Of a stretch of DNA of 64,000 bases, positions 17,183 to 24,966 are shown one piece after another. The position numbers and the translations under genes were made by a program. The DNA comes from Streptomyces sp. BK208 (GTDB lineage Bacteria; Actinomycetota; Actinomycetes; Streptomycetales; Streptomycetaceae): assembly GCF_004364245.1 (NCBI RefSeq), contig NZ_SOAV01000004.1:434001-498000 (forward strand). Direction: 5' to 3'. Numbering within the stretch: the first letter of the stretch is position 1; every line of letters starts with the position of its first letter. The notes below the pieces were generated by a model. It did not search any database. It saw nothing but the letters and a program-made list of their open reading frames with translations, and had not been told where the DNA came from.

Positions 17183-18150
17183 CGGGCCTCCCACCGGGAC
17201 GCCGGGCGCGCGCCGACCTCCCGTACGACGGCGGCGACGGCCTCCGCCTGTGCCTGGTCGGCGGCGGCGAACTGTGCGGGATGGTCGTGTCGGTAGCGGC
17301 GGTACCAGTCGTGCCGGGCCGCTCGCTCACGGGCCTCGGCCGCGCGGGTGTCGTCGCCCTTGCTGTGCGGGCCCACGCGGTGGGTGACGCACTCGACCAC
17401 GTAGGGGCGGTGCCGGTCGCGGACCTGCTCGACCACGGGGGTGAGGGCGGCCCGTACGTCGGTGACGTCCACGGAGTCGATCCGCAGGTGGCCGACGCCG
17501 AAGGCCGCCGCCCGGGCCGCGACGGTGCCGGACATCTGCCGCTCGGTCGGCGTCGACTGGGCGATCCCGTTGTGCTCCACCACGACGAGCACCGGGACCT
17601 GCCACAGCTGCGCCATGTTGAGCGCCTCGTACACGGCGCCCTCGCCCCAGGTGCCGTCGCCGATGTGGACCACCGCGATCCGGCCCGGCTCGGCCCGCTT
17701 CAGGTGCAGGCCGACTCCCACGGCGACCGGCAGACTCTGGCCCTGTACGCCGGTCGACAGGTAGCGGTCGCGGTAGATGTGCTGGCTGCCGCCCACGCCG
17801 TGGCAGACGGCACCGGTCCGCCCCATGATCTCCGCGAGCAGACCGTGCGGGTCGTGGAAGCGGGCCAGGTAGTGGCCGTGCCCGCGGTGGTTGCTGAAGA
17901 CGTAGTCGCCCTCGTCCAGCAGCGGGTAGAGCGCGACGGGGATGTACTCCTGGCCGAGGCAGGTGTGCGTGGTGCCGTGCAGCCGGCCTTGGGAGAACAG
18001 CTCCAGCACGGCCAGTTCGAAGTGGCGGATCATCAGCAGGGTGCCGAGGTCGGCGTCGGACAGACGGGACAGGGGACGGGCCGTCACACCGGCTTCGGGT
18101 TCGCCGACGGGCCTGAGGTCGACCGCGGGGGACGCGGACGTGACGTTCAT
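17179..18150 (-). CDS. 2-oxoacid dehydrogenase-type E1 component, alpha subunit
   Basis: 323-residue thiamin-diphosphate enzyme that decarboxylates a 2-oxoacid and passes the acyl group to E2 lipoate. The cofactor motif runs from GDGTWGEGA (164-172) to HNG (193-195). SNHRGHGHYLARF (from residue 86) matches the PDH-alpha active site. Regulatory serine loops of mitochondrial forms are not expected here. It starts 10 bp after the KSIII stop. Its place between two ketosynthase genes argues for making an acyl starter for this pathway rather than central metabolism. Confidence 0.92.
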   Translation of the reverse strand: MNVTSASPAVDLRPVGEPEAGVTARPLSRLSDADLGTLLMIRHFELAVLELFSQGRLHGTTHTCLGQEYIPVALYPLLDEGDYVFSNHRGHGHYLARFHDPHGLLAEIMGRTGAVCHGVGGSQHIYRDRYLSTGVQGQSLPVAVGVGLHLKRAEPGRIAVVHIGDGTWGEGAVYEALNMAQLWQVPVLVVVEHNGIAQSTPTERQMSGTVAARAAAFGVGHLRIDSVDVTDVRAALTPVVEQVRDRHRPYVVECVTHRVGPHSKGDDTRAAEARERAARHDWYRRYRHDHPAQFAAADQAQAEAVAAVVREVGARPASRWEAR

Positions 18151-18160
18151 GAGGTGCTCC

Positions 18161-19123
18161 TTACGGAAGTTCGACCACCTGGGCGCACCAGGTCAGCCCG
18201 GCCCCGAAGCCCAGGAGCAGCGCCTTGTCGCGGGGCCGTACGGTGGCCGAGGCGAGCAGCGACTCCAGAGCCAGTGGGATGGACGCCGAACTGGTGTTGC
18301 CGTCGGTGACGATGCTGCGGGCGATCGCCACGTGCGCGGGCGGGCGCAGTCGGCGCACCATCGCGTCGATCAGCCGACCGTTGCACTGGTGCGGCACGAA
18401 GGCGCCGATGTCGTCCCAGGTGAGCCCGGCCGCGTCGAGTGCGTCCTGGGCCACTTGCGGCATGTGCGAACCGAACCAGCGGACCACCCGGGTGCCGTCC
18501 ATGTGCATGTACGGGCGGTCGGCACCGGGTTTGGGCGGGGCGCTGGTCATCCAGGGCTCGCCGGGGCCGTGGGTCCCCCACACCGCCGGTCCGATCCCGG
18601 CGTGCCCGGCGGCGCTGACCACCGCGGCCCCGGCGGCGTCGCCGAAGACCATGACGGTCGCGCAGTCGTCGGGGTCGGTGATGTCGCTCAGCCGCTCGGC
18701 GGCGACGACCAGGATCTGACGCGCCTGCTGTGCGGCGATGAGTCCGGAGGCCAGGGTCAGCCCGTAACCGAACCCGGCGCACCCGCCGTTGACGTCGAAC
18801 CCGCCGGCCCGGCCCGCTCCGATGCGGTGGGCGAGACTGGCGGCCCGGCACGATGCCTGGCCGACGCTGCTGGCGGAGGAGAACAGGACGCAGTCCAGGT
18901 CCGCGGCGAGCAGGCCCGCCTGGGCCAGGGCCTTGTCCGCCGCCTGCGCGGCCATCTCGACGAAGGTCTCGTCGGGGTCGGCCTTCAGCCTGGACCGGAT
19001 TCCGGTGATCTGCTCGATCCAGCCTTCCTCGTGGCCGAACCTGGTGTCGAGTTCGGCACTGGTGAGCAGGCCACCGGGGCGGTAGGCGCCGATGCCGGTC
19101 AGCCGCCCCGCACCCCGGGCCAT
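18161..19123 (-). CDS. Beta-ketoacyl-ACP synthase III (FabH-like)
   Basis: 320-residue initiating condensing enzyme. The triad is complete: Cys115 in NGGCAGF, His245 in PHQCNG and Asn276 in DGNTSSAS. It should condense an acyl starter with malonyl-ACP. PHQCN differs slightly from the usual PHQAN. The ATG overlaps the stop of the upstream ACP gene by one base. Its position next to E1/E2 suggests it takes the E1/E2-derived acyl unit as starter. Confidence 0.92.
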   Translation of the reverse strand: MARGAGRLTGIGAYRPGGLLTSAELDTRFGHEEGWIEQITGIRSRLKADPDETFVEMAAQAADKALAQAGLLAADLDCVLFSSASSVGQASCRAASLAHRIGAGRAGGFDVNGGCAGFGYGLTLASGLIAAQQARQILVVAAERLSDITDPDDCATVMVFGDAAGAAVVSAAGHAGIGPAVWGTHGPGEPWMTSAPPKPGADRPYMHMDGTRVVRWFGSHMPQVAQDALDAAGLTWDDIGAFVPHQCNGRLIDAMVRRLRPPAHVAIARSIVTDGNTSSASIPLALESLLASATVRPRDKALLLGFGAGLTWCAQVVELP

Positions 19124-19395
19124 CAGTGGGCTCCGTCGGCCGCGGCGACGGCCGCCCGGCCGTTCACGTAGTCGAGGGTCCGCCGGACGGTGCGCAGGTC
19201 GTGCACCGCCTCGTCCGGGATCGGAACGCCGTAGCGCTCCTGGATGCGCTCGGCCAGTTCGACGACGGCCATCGAGTCGAACCCCAACGAGGTGAAGGGT
19301 GCGTCGGCCGGCTGCTCCGAGATCGCCCGGGCCGCTTCGGCGCCGGCGATCTCGGCCACCATCGCCACCAGGTCTTCCAGGGTGAAAGGGGACAT
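19123..19395 (-). CDS. Acyl carrier protein (second copy)
   Basis: 90-residue carrier protein with phosphopantetheine Ser41 in GFDSMAVVEL. It differs clearly from the first ACP. Tight coupling to the FabH-like gene suggests it carries the starter or the first condensation product. It could also be the acceptor of the E2 acyl transfer. Confidence 0.92.
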   Translation of the reverse strand: MSPFTLEDLVAMVAEIAGAEAARAISEQPADAPFTSLGFDSMAVVELAERIQERYGVPIPDEAVHDLRTVRRTLDYVNGRAAVAAADGAH

Positions 19396-19465
19396 GCGGA
19401 CACTCCAGCTGATGAGGTGCGGGGAGGGGTGACGGGAGGGACGGGAGGAGAGGACCGCGCGTGGG

Positions 19466-20584
19466 TCACCGGGAGGACAGCACGGCGTCGCGGCTCAGGA
19501 AGGCGAGCATCCTGCGGAAGTAGTCGGAGTCGAGCACGGGCGGGGCGCGGTGCGCGGACGCCGCGGTGGGGCCGGCGGTGTCCTGCCCCGGGGCCGGGAT
19601 CATCTGCCGGAGGGTCTCGCCGGCCAGCCGCAGGGTGCTGCGCGGGACCTCGTCGCCCAGGTCGCGGAGCCGCTCCAGCCAGGTGTCGAACGGAACGAGC
19701 GGAAGGTCGACACCCGCGTCCGCGAAGCCCTGGAAGTACGACCTGAAGGGCAGCGGCTCGGGATCGATCACGTGGAACACCTGTCCTCGGGGGCGCCGGC
19801 TCAGGGACAGGTCGACGATGGCACGGCTGGTGAAGTCGACCGTGCCCACCGGCAGGAGACCGGGGTGGTCGGGGGCGCAGCCGGCGCGGATGCTCGCCGT
19901 CGTCAGGTGGACGAACCAGTCCGACTTCCCCACCAGGCCGGTGCGCGAGTCCGCCAGGATCACACCGGGCCGGTGCACCGTCGTGGGCGATCCGCGGTCC
20001 GCGGCCTGTGCGACCAGCTGCTCGGCGACCCATTTGGTGGCGCAGTAACCGGAGACACCGGTCCCGGCCGTCCGGGCCGCCGGGACGACCCCCATCGTCG
20101 AGACGTGATGTACGGGAATCCGGCGGGTCCGGGTCGCCAGTCTCAGGATTTCCAGGGTCCCCGACACATTGCAGCCGCGCAGGATCGGGTAGCTCGCCAG
20201 AAGATTGACCCAGGCACCGCAGTGGTAAATGACGTCGATGCCGCGCGAGAGCCCCGAGAAATCCTCGTCGGTCAGGCCGAACCGCGGCTTCGCCAGGCTG
20301 CCGGGCACGACCTCGATCCGGGACATGTGGTGCTCCGGTACATCCCGGGCGCGTAACTGAGCCGCGAGCCGCTCCCGGGCCTGAGCGGCCGAATCCGCTC
20401 TCACCAGGCAATGGATCCGAGCGTCGGTGGCATCCAGCAGGTCGACGAGGAGGAAACCGCCGAGGAATCCGGTGGCTCCCGTCAGCAGAATTCTCTCGGG
20501 CGGCCCTTCGGGAACATCCGCCAGAGACGACGCATCGATTTCCTCCGGAAGTCGCAAATCGTCGGTGATCGGGAAACCGGCCAT
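19466..20584 (-). CDS. Thioester reductase-domain (extended SDR) protein
   Basis: 372-residue NAD(P)H-dependent reductase of the type that releases carrier-bound acyl chains as aldehydes or alcohols. The nucleotide-binding motif is TGATGFLG (residues 35-42) and the catalytic pair is YCATK (YxxxK), followed by VHRPGVI. ATG 20584 is chosen because the Rossmann fold begins about 30 residues later; a GTG at 20647 would add 21 unrelated residues and remains possible. Leu77 is encoded by TTA, rare in Streptomyces. It is the first gene of the minus-strand operon. Confidence 0.87.
   Translation of the reverse strand: MAGFPITDDLRLPEEIDASSLADVPEGPPERILLTGATGFLGGFLLVDLLDATDARIHCLVRADSAAQARERLAAQLRARDVPEHHMSRIEVVPGSLAKPRFGLTDEDFSGLSRGIDVIYHCGAWVNLLASYPILRGCNVSGTLEILRLATRTRRIPVHHVSTMGVVPAARTAGTGVSGYCATKWVAEQLVAQAADRGSPTTVHRPGVILADSRTGLVGKSDWFVHLTTASIRAGCAPDHPGLLPVGTVDFTSRAIVDLSLSRRPRGQVFHVIDPEPLPFRSYFQGFADAGVDLPLVPFDTWLERLRDLGDEVPRSTLRLAGETLRQMIPAPGQDTAGPTAASAHRAPPVLDSDYFRRMLAFLSRDAVLSSR
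20354..20356 (-). promoter_or_regulatory. In-frame TTA leucine codon (bldA target)
   Basis: Codon 77 of the thioester reductase is TTA. In Streptomyces this codon needs the developmentally expressed bldA tRNA, so translation of this gene is probably delayed to late growth. Confidence 0.8.
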
Positions 20585-20952
20585 ACCACCACCGCATTTC
20601 AGCACAGGCGAGATTCGGTCCTGCTCTGAACACTCCCCGCACCTCACGAGGTCTACTACAGAAATCTTCCACCAGTGGGAGCACAGGGCGCATCCTCCTG
20701 ACCGTCACCCGCACCCGCGCCACCACCACGGGTGACTAGGGCTCATTCATTCGAAGAGGCCACGCCTCCGAATGGACGGCCGGGACGTACGCCCGGAGCT
20801 CGTTACCGGTATCGCGCGCCGTCGGAAACACCCCAACGCGCTTACGCGAACGGAGCGTTGCCAGACGGAGGCCGGGGGGCGGGGGCGGCCCGAGCGTAAA
20901 GACAGATGAGAAAGACACAGCCAATGGGTGGCGACGCAAGGGGGGTTGAACC
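20585..20952. other. Divergent control region between the reductase and the HD-domain gene
   Basis: About 370 bp without a supported gene. It has a stretch of lower GC near 20640-20690 and an inverted repeat at 20748-20774. A TGTAGT hexamer on the minus strand lies 7 nt before the alternative GTG start at 20647. Promoters for both directions should lie here, but none is a strong match to a known consensus. Confidence 0.5.
20748..20774. promoter_or_regulatory. Inverted repeat in the divergent control region
   Basis: CATTCG-AA-GAGGC, then CAC, then GCCTC-CGAATG: arms of 11 paired bases with a 2-nt bulge. It could be a regulator-binding site for the two divergent transcripts, or a hairpin ending leaders. 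Confidence 0.45.
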
Positions 20953-21612
20953 ATGGCGGCACGGCCAGAGATGCCGAGGGGCCCGTTCTCCGGTGGGAAC
21001 GGGCCGAGTTCACACTTCGACCCACCGGCGGTGTTGCCGGAGGCATGGCAGCCCCTGCTCGACCGCCCCGCCCTCGCGGAGTTGCGCGGGCACCCCCTCG
21101 TGGGCGCCGCGCTGAAGGAGATGTGCCGGCTCCTGCCACCCCGGGTCGCCGTGCACTCTCTGCGGGCGTTCCTGCTGGCCGACGCCTGTGCGCGGTCCCA
21201 TGGGACCGGGTACGACCGGGTCGGCCTGCTGGTCGCCGCTGCGTTCCACGACGCCGGGCTGGTAGGGCGCACACCGCTCGGCCGCGGTGGATTCCCGTTC
21301 CGCTCGGCTCAGTTGCTCGACCACTTCCTCGCACGGCACCAGGTGGGCACGGTGCGGCGCACGGCCCTCACCCGTGCGGTGCGCGAGCACATGCGGCCGT
21401 TCCCCGCGCGTGATGCCGGGCCCGAGGCGCGACTGCTGCACTTCGGCGTGTGGCTGGACGTCACGGGGCGCGGCGAGCGACAAGTGCCGTGCGAACGCCG
21501 TCGGTTGTCCCGGCTGGCACCCACCCCTTGGTTCGCCGTGTCCTTCTCCGCCCGGGTGATGGCCTGCGGGCTGCGCCGGGTGCTGCCGGGCTCCCCGGTC
21601 ACCCACCGGTGA
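20953..21612 (+). CDS. HD-domain-like protein
   Basis: 219-residue soluble protein. HSLRAFLLADA (His68) and AAAFHDAGL (His99-Asp100) follow the HD metal-binding pattern seen in cyanamide-hydratase-like and HD-type oxygenase proteins. His124, His129 and His146 (REHM) could be further ligands. Function unknown: hydrolase, phosphohydrolase or diiron oxygenase are all open. It precedes the halogenase-like gene by 49 bp on the same strand, so it is likely part of the pathway. Start ATG 20953 has a G-rich stretch upstream. Confidence 0.65.
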   Translation: MAARPEMPRGPFSGGNGPSSHFDPPAVLPEAWQPLLDRPALAELRGHPLVGAALKEMCRLLPPRVAVHSLRAFLLADACARSHGTGYDRVGLLVAAAFHDAGLVGRTPLGRGGFPFRSAQLLDHFLARHQVGTVRRTALTRAVREHMRPFPARDAGPEARLLHFGVWLDVTGRGERQVPCERRRLSRLAPTPWFAVSFSARVMACGLRRVLPGSPVTHR

Positions 21613-21661
21613 CCGGGGAGCCCGGCGACTCGCCCTTCCCGTAGCGAAAGGAACCGCAGAC

Positions 21662-23419
21662 ATGCAAGAAGACCAGCGTGTTTTCGATGTCGCCATCGTC
21701 GGAGGCGGCATCGGCGGGACGATGCTGGGGACCGTACTCGCACATCACGGCGTGCGCGTGCTGCTGCTCGAAGGCAGCGGCCACCCCCGGTTCGCCATCG
21801 GAGAGTCCACCGTCCCCGAGACCACGTTCGGGCTCCGGGTCCTGGCCCGCCGCTACGACGTCCCTGAGCTCGAGCACCTGGCGACCAACGCGGCACTGCG
21901 CCGCCACGTGTCGTCGAACAGCGGGGTCAAGCGCAACTTCAGCTTCGTCTACCACCGGGAAGGTGAGCCCACCCGGCCCGACGAGTGCACCCAGTACCCC
22001 ACCTGGGGACCTCCGCTCGGTCCCGACTCGCACTACTTCCGGCAGGACGTGGACGCGTACATGTTCCACGTCGCGGTGTCCTACGGCGTGACCGCGTACA
22101 CCCACACCATGGTCGACGACGTGAAGTTCGAGGAGGACGGCGCGACTCTCGTCACCCGCGACCGGGGCACCTTCCGGGCTTCGTACGTGGTCGACGCCGG
22201 CGGCATGCGGGCGGTCCTGCCCGAGCGCCTCGGACTGCGGCAGGAACCGCCCTACCGTACGAGGTCGCGCACGATCTTCACGCACATGGTGGACGTGCGC
22301 CCCTTCGACGCCGTGGCGCCTTCGCGTGCGCAGCACGGCATGCCCAGCCCGTTCAGCCAGGGAACGCTCCACCACATGTTCCCGGGCGGATGGTTCTGGG
22401 TCATCCCGTTCGACAACCAGTCGACCAGCACGAACCAGTTGTGCAGTGTCGGCCTCAACCTCGATCTCGACCAGCACCCCCGGCCGGAGGACATCTCGGC
22501 GGAGGAGGAGTTCTGGCAGTACGTGCGCAAATTCCCCAGTGTGGCGCGGCAGTTCGAGCGGGCGCGGGCGGTCCGGCCGTACGTCTCCACCGACCGCACC
22601 CAGTTCGCCTCGCAGAAGGTGGTCGGCGACCGGTGGTGCCTGCTGCCGCACGCCAGTGACTTCATCGACCCGCTCTTCTCCAGCGGTCTCGCCGTCACCG
22701 TGATGGCACTGAACGCGCTGGGCCACCGGCTGATCGACGCGGTGCGCCAGAACGACTTCGACACATCCCGGTTCGCGTACCTGGACCACTGGACCAAGCG
22801 CATGTTCCGGTTCTACGACGACCTGGTGTCGTGCAGCTACATCGCGTTCGACGACTTCGACCTGTGGAACGCCTGGAACCGCGTGTGGACCATCACCACG
22901 CTGTACGGCACCAACGCCCAGAACCAGGTCGCCGTGACGTTCGAGAAGACGCACGACCCGGCCTGTTTCGACAAGCTGGAGCTGCCGCCGTACCGAGGTC
23001 TCCAGGGTATGGACAACCCCTGGGTGGAGCGGATGTTCGACCAGTCGCGGGATGCCGTACTCGCCTATCGGACAGGCGAGTTGACGAAGGAACAGGCCAT
23101 CGCACGGATCTACGAGCTGCTGGGCGAGAGCGGACTGGTGCCGGCCGTGTGGGGCACCCTGGACCCCGACGACCGGTGCCCGTCCGGGGTGTTCACCCTC
23201 TGGCCGCTGATGAAGATCCTGCTGTGGGGCAAGTACCGCTCGCCGCAGCACGTCCGGGGCTCCTACTTCACCGGCGGAGCGCGGCTGGTGGGCAGGGAAG
23301 CGGTCCAGGCGTACACCACCGAGCTGCGCGCCGGCAGCTCCCAAGTGCACCAGACCGTACGGGACATGTGGCTCAACTGGAACCGCGACTGGGCGCGGCG
23401 GCCCGCTCCTCGGAAATGA
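21662..23419 (+). CDS. Flavin-dependent halogenase-like FAD oxidoreductase
   Basis: 585 residues. The FAD-binding GGGIGG is at 14-19, IGEST near residue 46, and the flavin-dependent halogenase motif WxWxIP appears as WFWVIP near residue 245. Lys90 in GVKRNF lies roughly where CmlS/CndH-like halogenases carry their catalytic Lys (tentative alignment). Long C-terminal region after residue 350 has no assigned domain. It may halogenate a carrier-bound or free substrate, or be an oxidase that kept the fold. No dedicated flavin reductase is adjacent; one lies at 30226-30825. Confidence 0.8.
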   Translation: MQEDQRVFDVAIVGGGIGGTMLGTVLAHHGVRVLLLEGSGHPRFAIGESTVPETTFGLRVLARRYDVPELEHLATNAALRRHVSSNSGVKRNFSFVYHREGEPTRPDECTQYPTWGPPLGPDSHYFRQDVDAYMFHVAVSYGVTAYTHTMVDDVKFEEDGATLVTRDRGTFRASYVVDAGGMRAVLPERLGLRQEPPYRTRSRTIFTHMVDVRPFDAVAPSRAQHGMPSPFSQGTLHHMFPGGWFWVIPFDNQSTSTNQLCSVGLNLDLDQHPRPEDISAEEEFWQYVRKFPSVARQFERARAVRPYVSTDRTQFASQKVVGDRWCLLPHASDFIDPLFSSGLAVTVMALNALGHRLIDAVRQNDFDTSRFAYLDHWTKRMFRFYDDLVSCSYIAFDDFDLWNAWNRVWTITTLYGTNAQNQVAVTFEKTHDPACFDKLELPPYRGLQGMDNPWVERMFDQSRDAVLAYRTGELTKEQAIARIYELLGESGLVPAVWGTLDPDDRCPSGVFTLWPLMKILLWGKYRSPQHVRGSYFTGGARLVGREAVQAYTTELRAGSSQVHQTVRDMWLNWNRDWARRPAPRK

Positions 23420-23445
23420 GCGCGGAGAAACATTCCTGCCGACTG

Positions 23446-23464
23446 CCGGAAGCACATATTCCGG
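23446..23464. promoter_or_regulatory. Short inverted repeat before the ECF sigma gene
   Basis: CCGGAA and TTCCGG flank 7 bp in the 79-bp gap between the halogenase-like gene and the sigma-factor gene. This gap is less GC-rich than its surroundings and may hold a promoter. Confidence 0.3.
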
Positions 23465-23498
23465 TTTGCCGCTCCAGGGCCTCGGGTAGGAAATCCAC

Positions 23499-24095
23499 AT
23501 GGCCGAACAAATGGAAAATCGGCCGCGGTTCCCCCTGCTCGATCCGAGAGACAACGGGCTGCAATCCACGATGGTGCGACATTCCACCTGCCAATCGCCC
23601 GCTGAATGCTCCTGGGAAGAAATCTTCCAGCATCAGGACCGCCTCATGCGGCTGGTTCGACGAAGACTACCGAGTTTTCAGGACGCCGAGGACTGCGTTC
23701 AGGAAACCATGGCCCGGGCAGCCGCCCACGCCACGTTGGACAGGAATCGACTCGGTGCCTTTCTGACGTCCGTGGCGCTTCGCCTCTGCATCGACTTCTA
23801 CCGTGACATGGACCGTCGCAGCAGACTCCTCCAAAGGGGGGCACTCGCGGACACCCCAGGTACGACCGAGGAGGACGTCTGCGACGAAGACTTCGGCAGA
23901 TGGCTGCTCGGCCAGGTACAGAACCTGCGGGGGCGGGAGCAAGAGGTCATACTCGCCCGTGCGCAGGGTATTTCCACGGCGGAATTCGCCCGCATACACA
24001 ACATCTCCGTCAAGGCGGCCGAAGCCGCCTTCACCAGGGGCCGCGCACGCTTGAAGAACGTCTGCGCGAAAGCCTTGGAGGGCTGCGCCCGATAA
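23499..24095 (+). CDS. ECF-family RNA polymerase sigma factor
   Basis: 198-residue sigma factor: region 2 (HQDRLMRLVRRRLPSFQDAE, residues about 45-110) and region 4 (LRGREQEVILARAQGIST to RGRARL, about 135-190), with no anti-sigma partner next door. Codon use is less GC-biased than neighbours. AGGA lies 8 nt before ATG 23499. It begins a plus-strand series with the NPLA-repeat and AarF genes and is a candidate cluster regulator. Confidence 0.88.
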   Translation: MAEQMENRPRFPLLDPRDNGLQSTMVRHSTCQSPAECSWEEIFQHQDRLMRLVRRRLPSFQDAEDCVQETMARAAAHATLDRNRLGAFLTSVALRLCIDFYRDMDRRSRLLQRGALADTPGTTEEDVCDEDFGRWLLGQVQNLRGREQEVILARAQGISTAEFARIHNISVKAAEAAFTRGRARLKNVCAKALEGCAR

Positions 24096-24148
24096 CACCC
24101 GGAAACCACGCCTCCCCCCTCGCAGAGAAACGGAAAGGGACCACACTC

Positions 24149-24874
24149 ATGGGCAAAAGCAAGAACATCCAGGACATCGCCAAGGATTTGGTCGGTGATG
24201 TGACCGACAGCTGGAAGGAGGCTTTCGACGACCTCCTGAACCGGGACGACGACTCAGGATCGTCGCGCGGCTCCGGCAACGCCGTCGACACGCTGGCCGG
24301 TCTGCCCCCGACCGCACTGGCCGCACTGGCCGGGGCCCTCAACCCGGCGACCGCGCTCGCGGGTGTCGCCAATCCGCTGGCCGCTCTCGGCGGGTTCGGC
24401 GCGGCCGGCAACCCGCTCGCCGGCCTCGCCTCGGGGGCCGCGGGCCCGCTGGGGAACCTCGCGGGCGCGGCGCAGAACCCCCTGGCCGCGCTCACCGGTG
24501 CCGCGGGCGGCGGCAATCCGCTCGCGGCCGCGCTGGGCGGGGCGGGCAACCCCCTGGCCGCGCTGGGCGGGGCGGCCAACCCGCTCGCCGCGGTCGGCGG
24601 CGCGGCCGGTGCGCTCGGCGGGCTCGGTCAGCTCGCCGGGGGCCTCGGACATGCGGCGAGCGGGGCGGGCGACCTGATGGCGCTCCCGGCCCAGCTCACC
24701 CAGCTGCTCCAGGTGCTGCCCAAGCTCCTCGAAGCGGTCCAAGGGCTGCAGAACCTGACCAACCTGCCGGCCCAGGCCGGGCAGCAGGGGCTGGCGGCCC
24801 TGCAGGGCCTGACCGGTCAGCAGGGGCAGAGCGGAAAGCCGCCCCAGGGCGGACAGTCCCCGACCTCCGGCTGA
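24149..24874 (+). CDS. NPLA-repeat, Gly/Ala-rich protein of unknown function
   Basis: 241 residues. A charged head (DIAKDLVGDVTDSWKEAFDD) is followed by about 120 residues of Gly-Ala-Leu-Asn-Pro repeats with five or six NPLA cores (NPLAALGG, NPLAGLAS, NPLAAALGG), and a Gln-rich tail. No signal peptide or clear membrane helix. ATG 24149 has GGAAAGGGA upstream. Composition suggests a scaffold-forming or disordered protein; no family recognised. Position between the sigma factor and an AarF kinase suggests co-regulation. Confidence 0.75.
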   Translation: MGKSKNIQDIAKDLVGDVTDSWKEAFDDLLNRDDDSGSSRGSGNAVDTLAGLPPTALAALAGALNPATALAGVANPLAALGGFGAAGNPLAGLASGAAGPLGNLAGAAQNPLAALTGAAGGGNPLAAALGGAGNPLAALGGAANPLAAVGGAAGALGGLGQLAGGLGHAASGAGDLMALPAQLTQLLQVLPKLLEAVQGLQNLTNLPAQAGQQGLAALQGLTGQQGQSGKPPQGGQSPTSG

Positions 24875-24966
24875 CCGGCCGTGCCACCGTCCCGTCCGGC
24901 CGTCTCCGTGGTGCACGCCGACCGCCGTTCCGTATCCCGGTCCCGATCTGAGGAGGATCACACACG

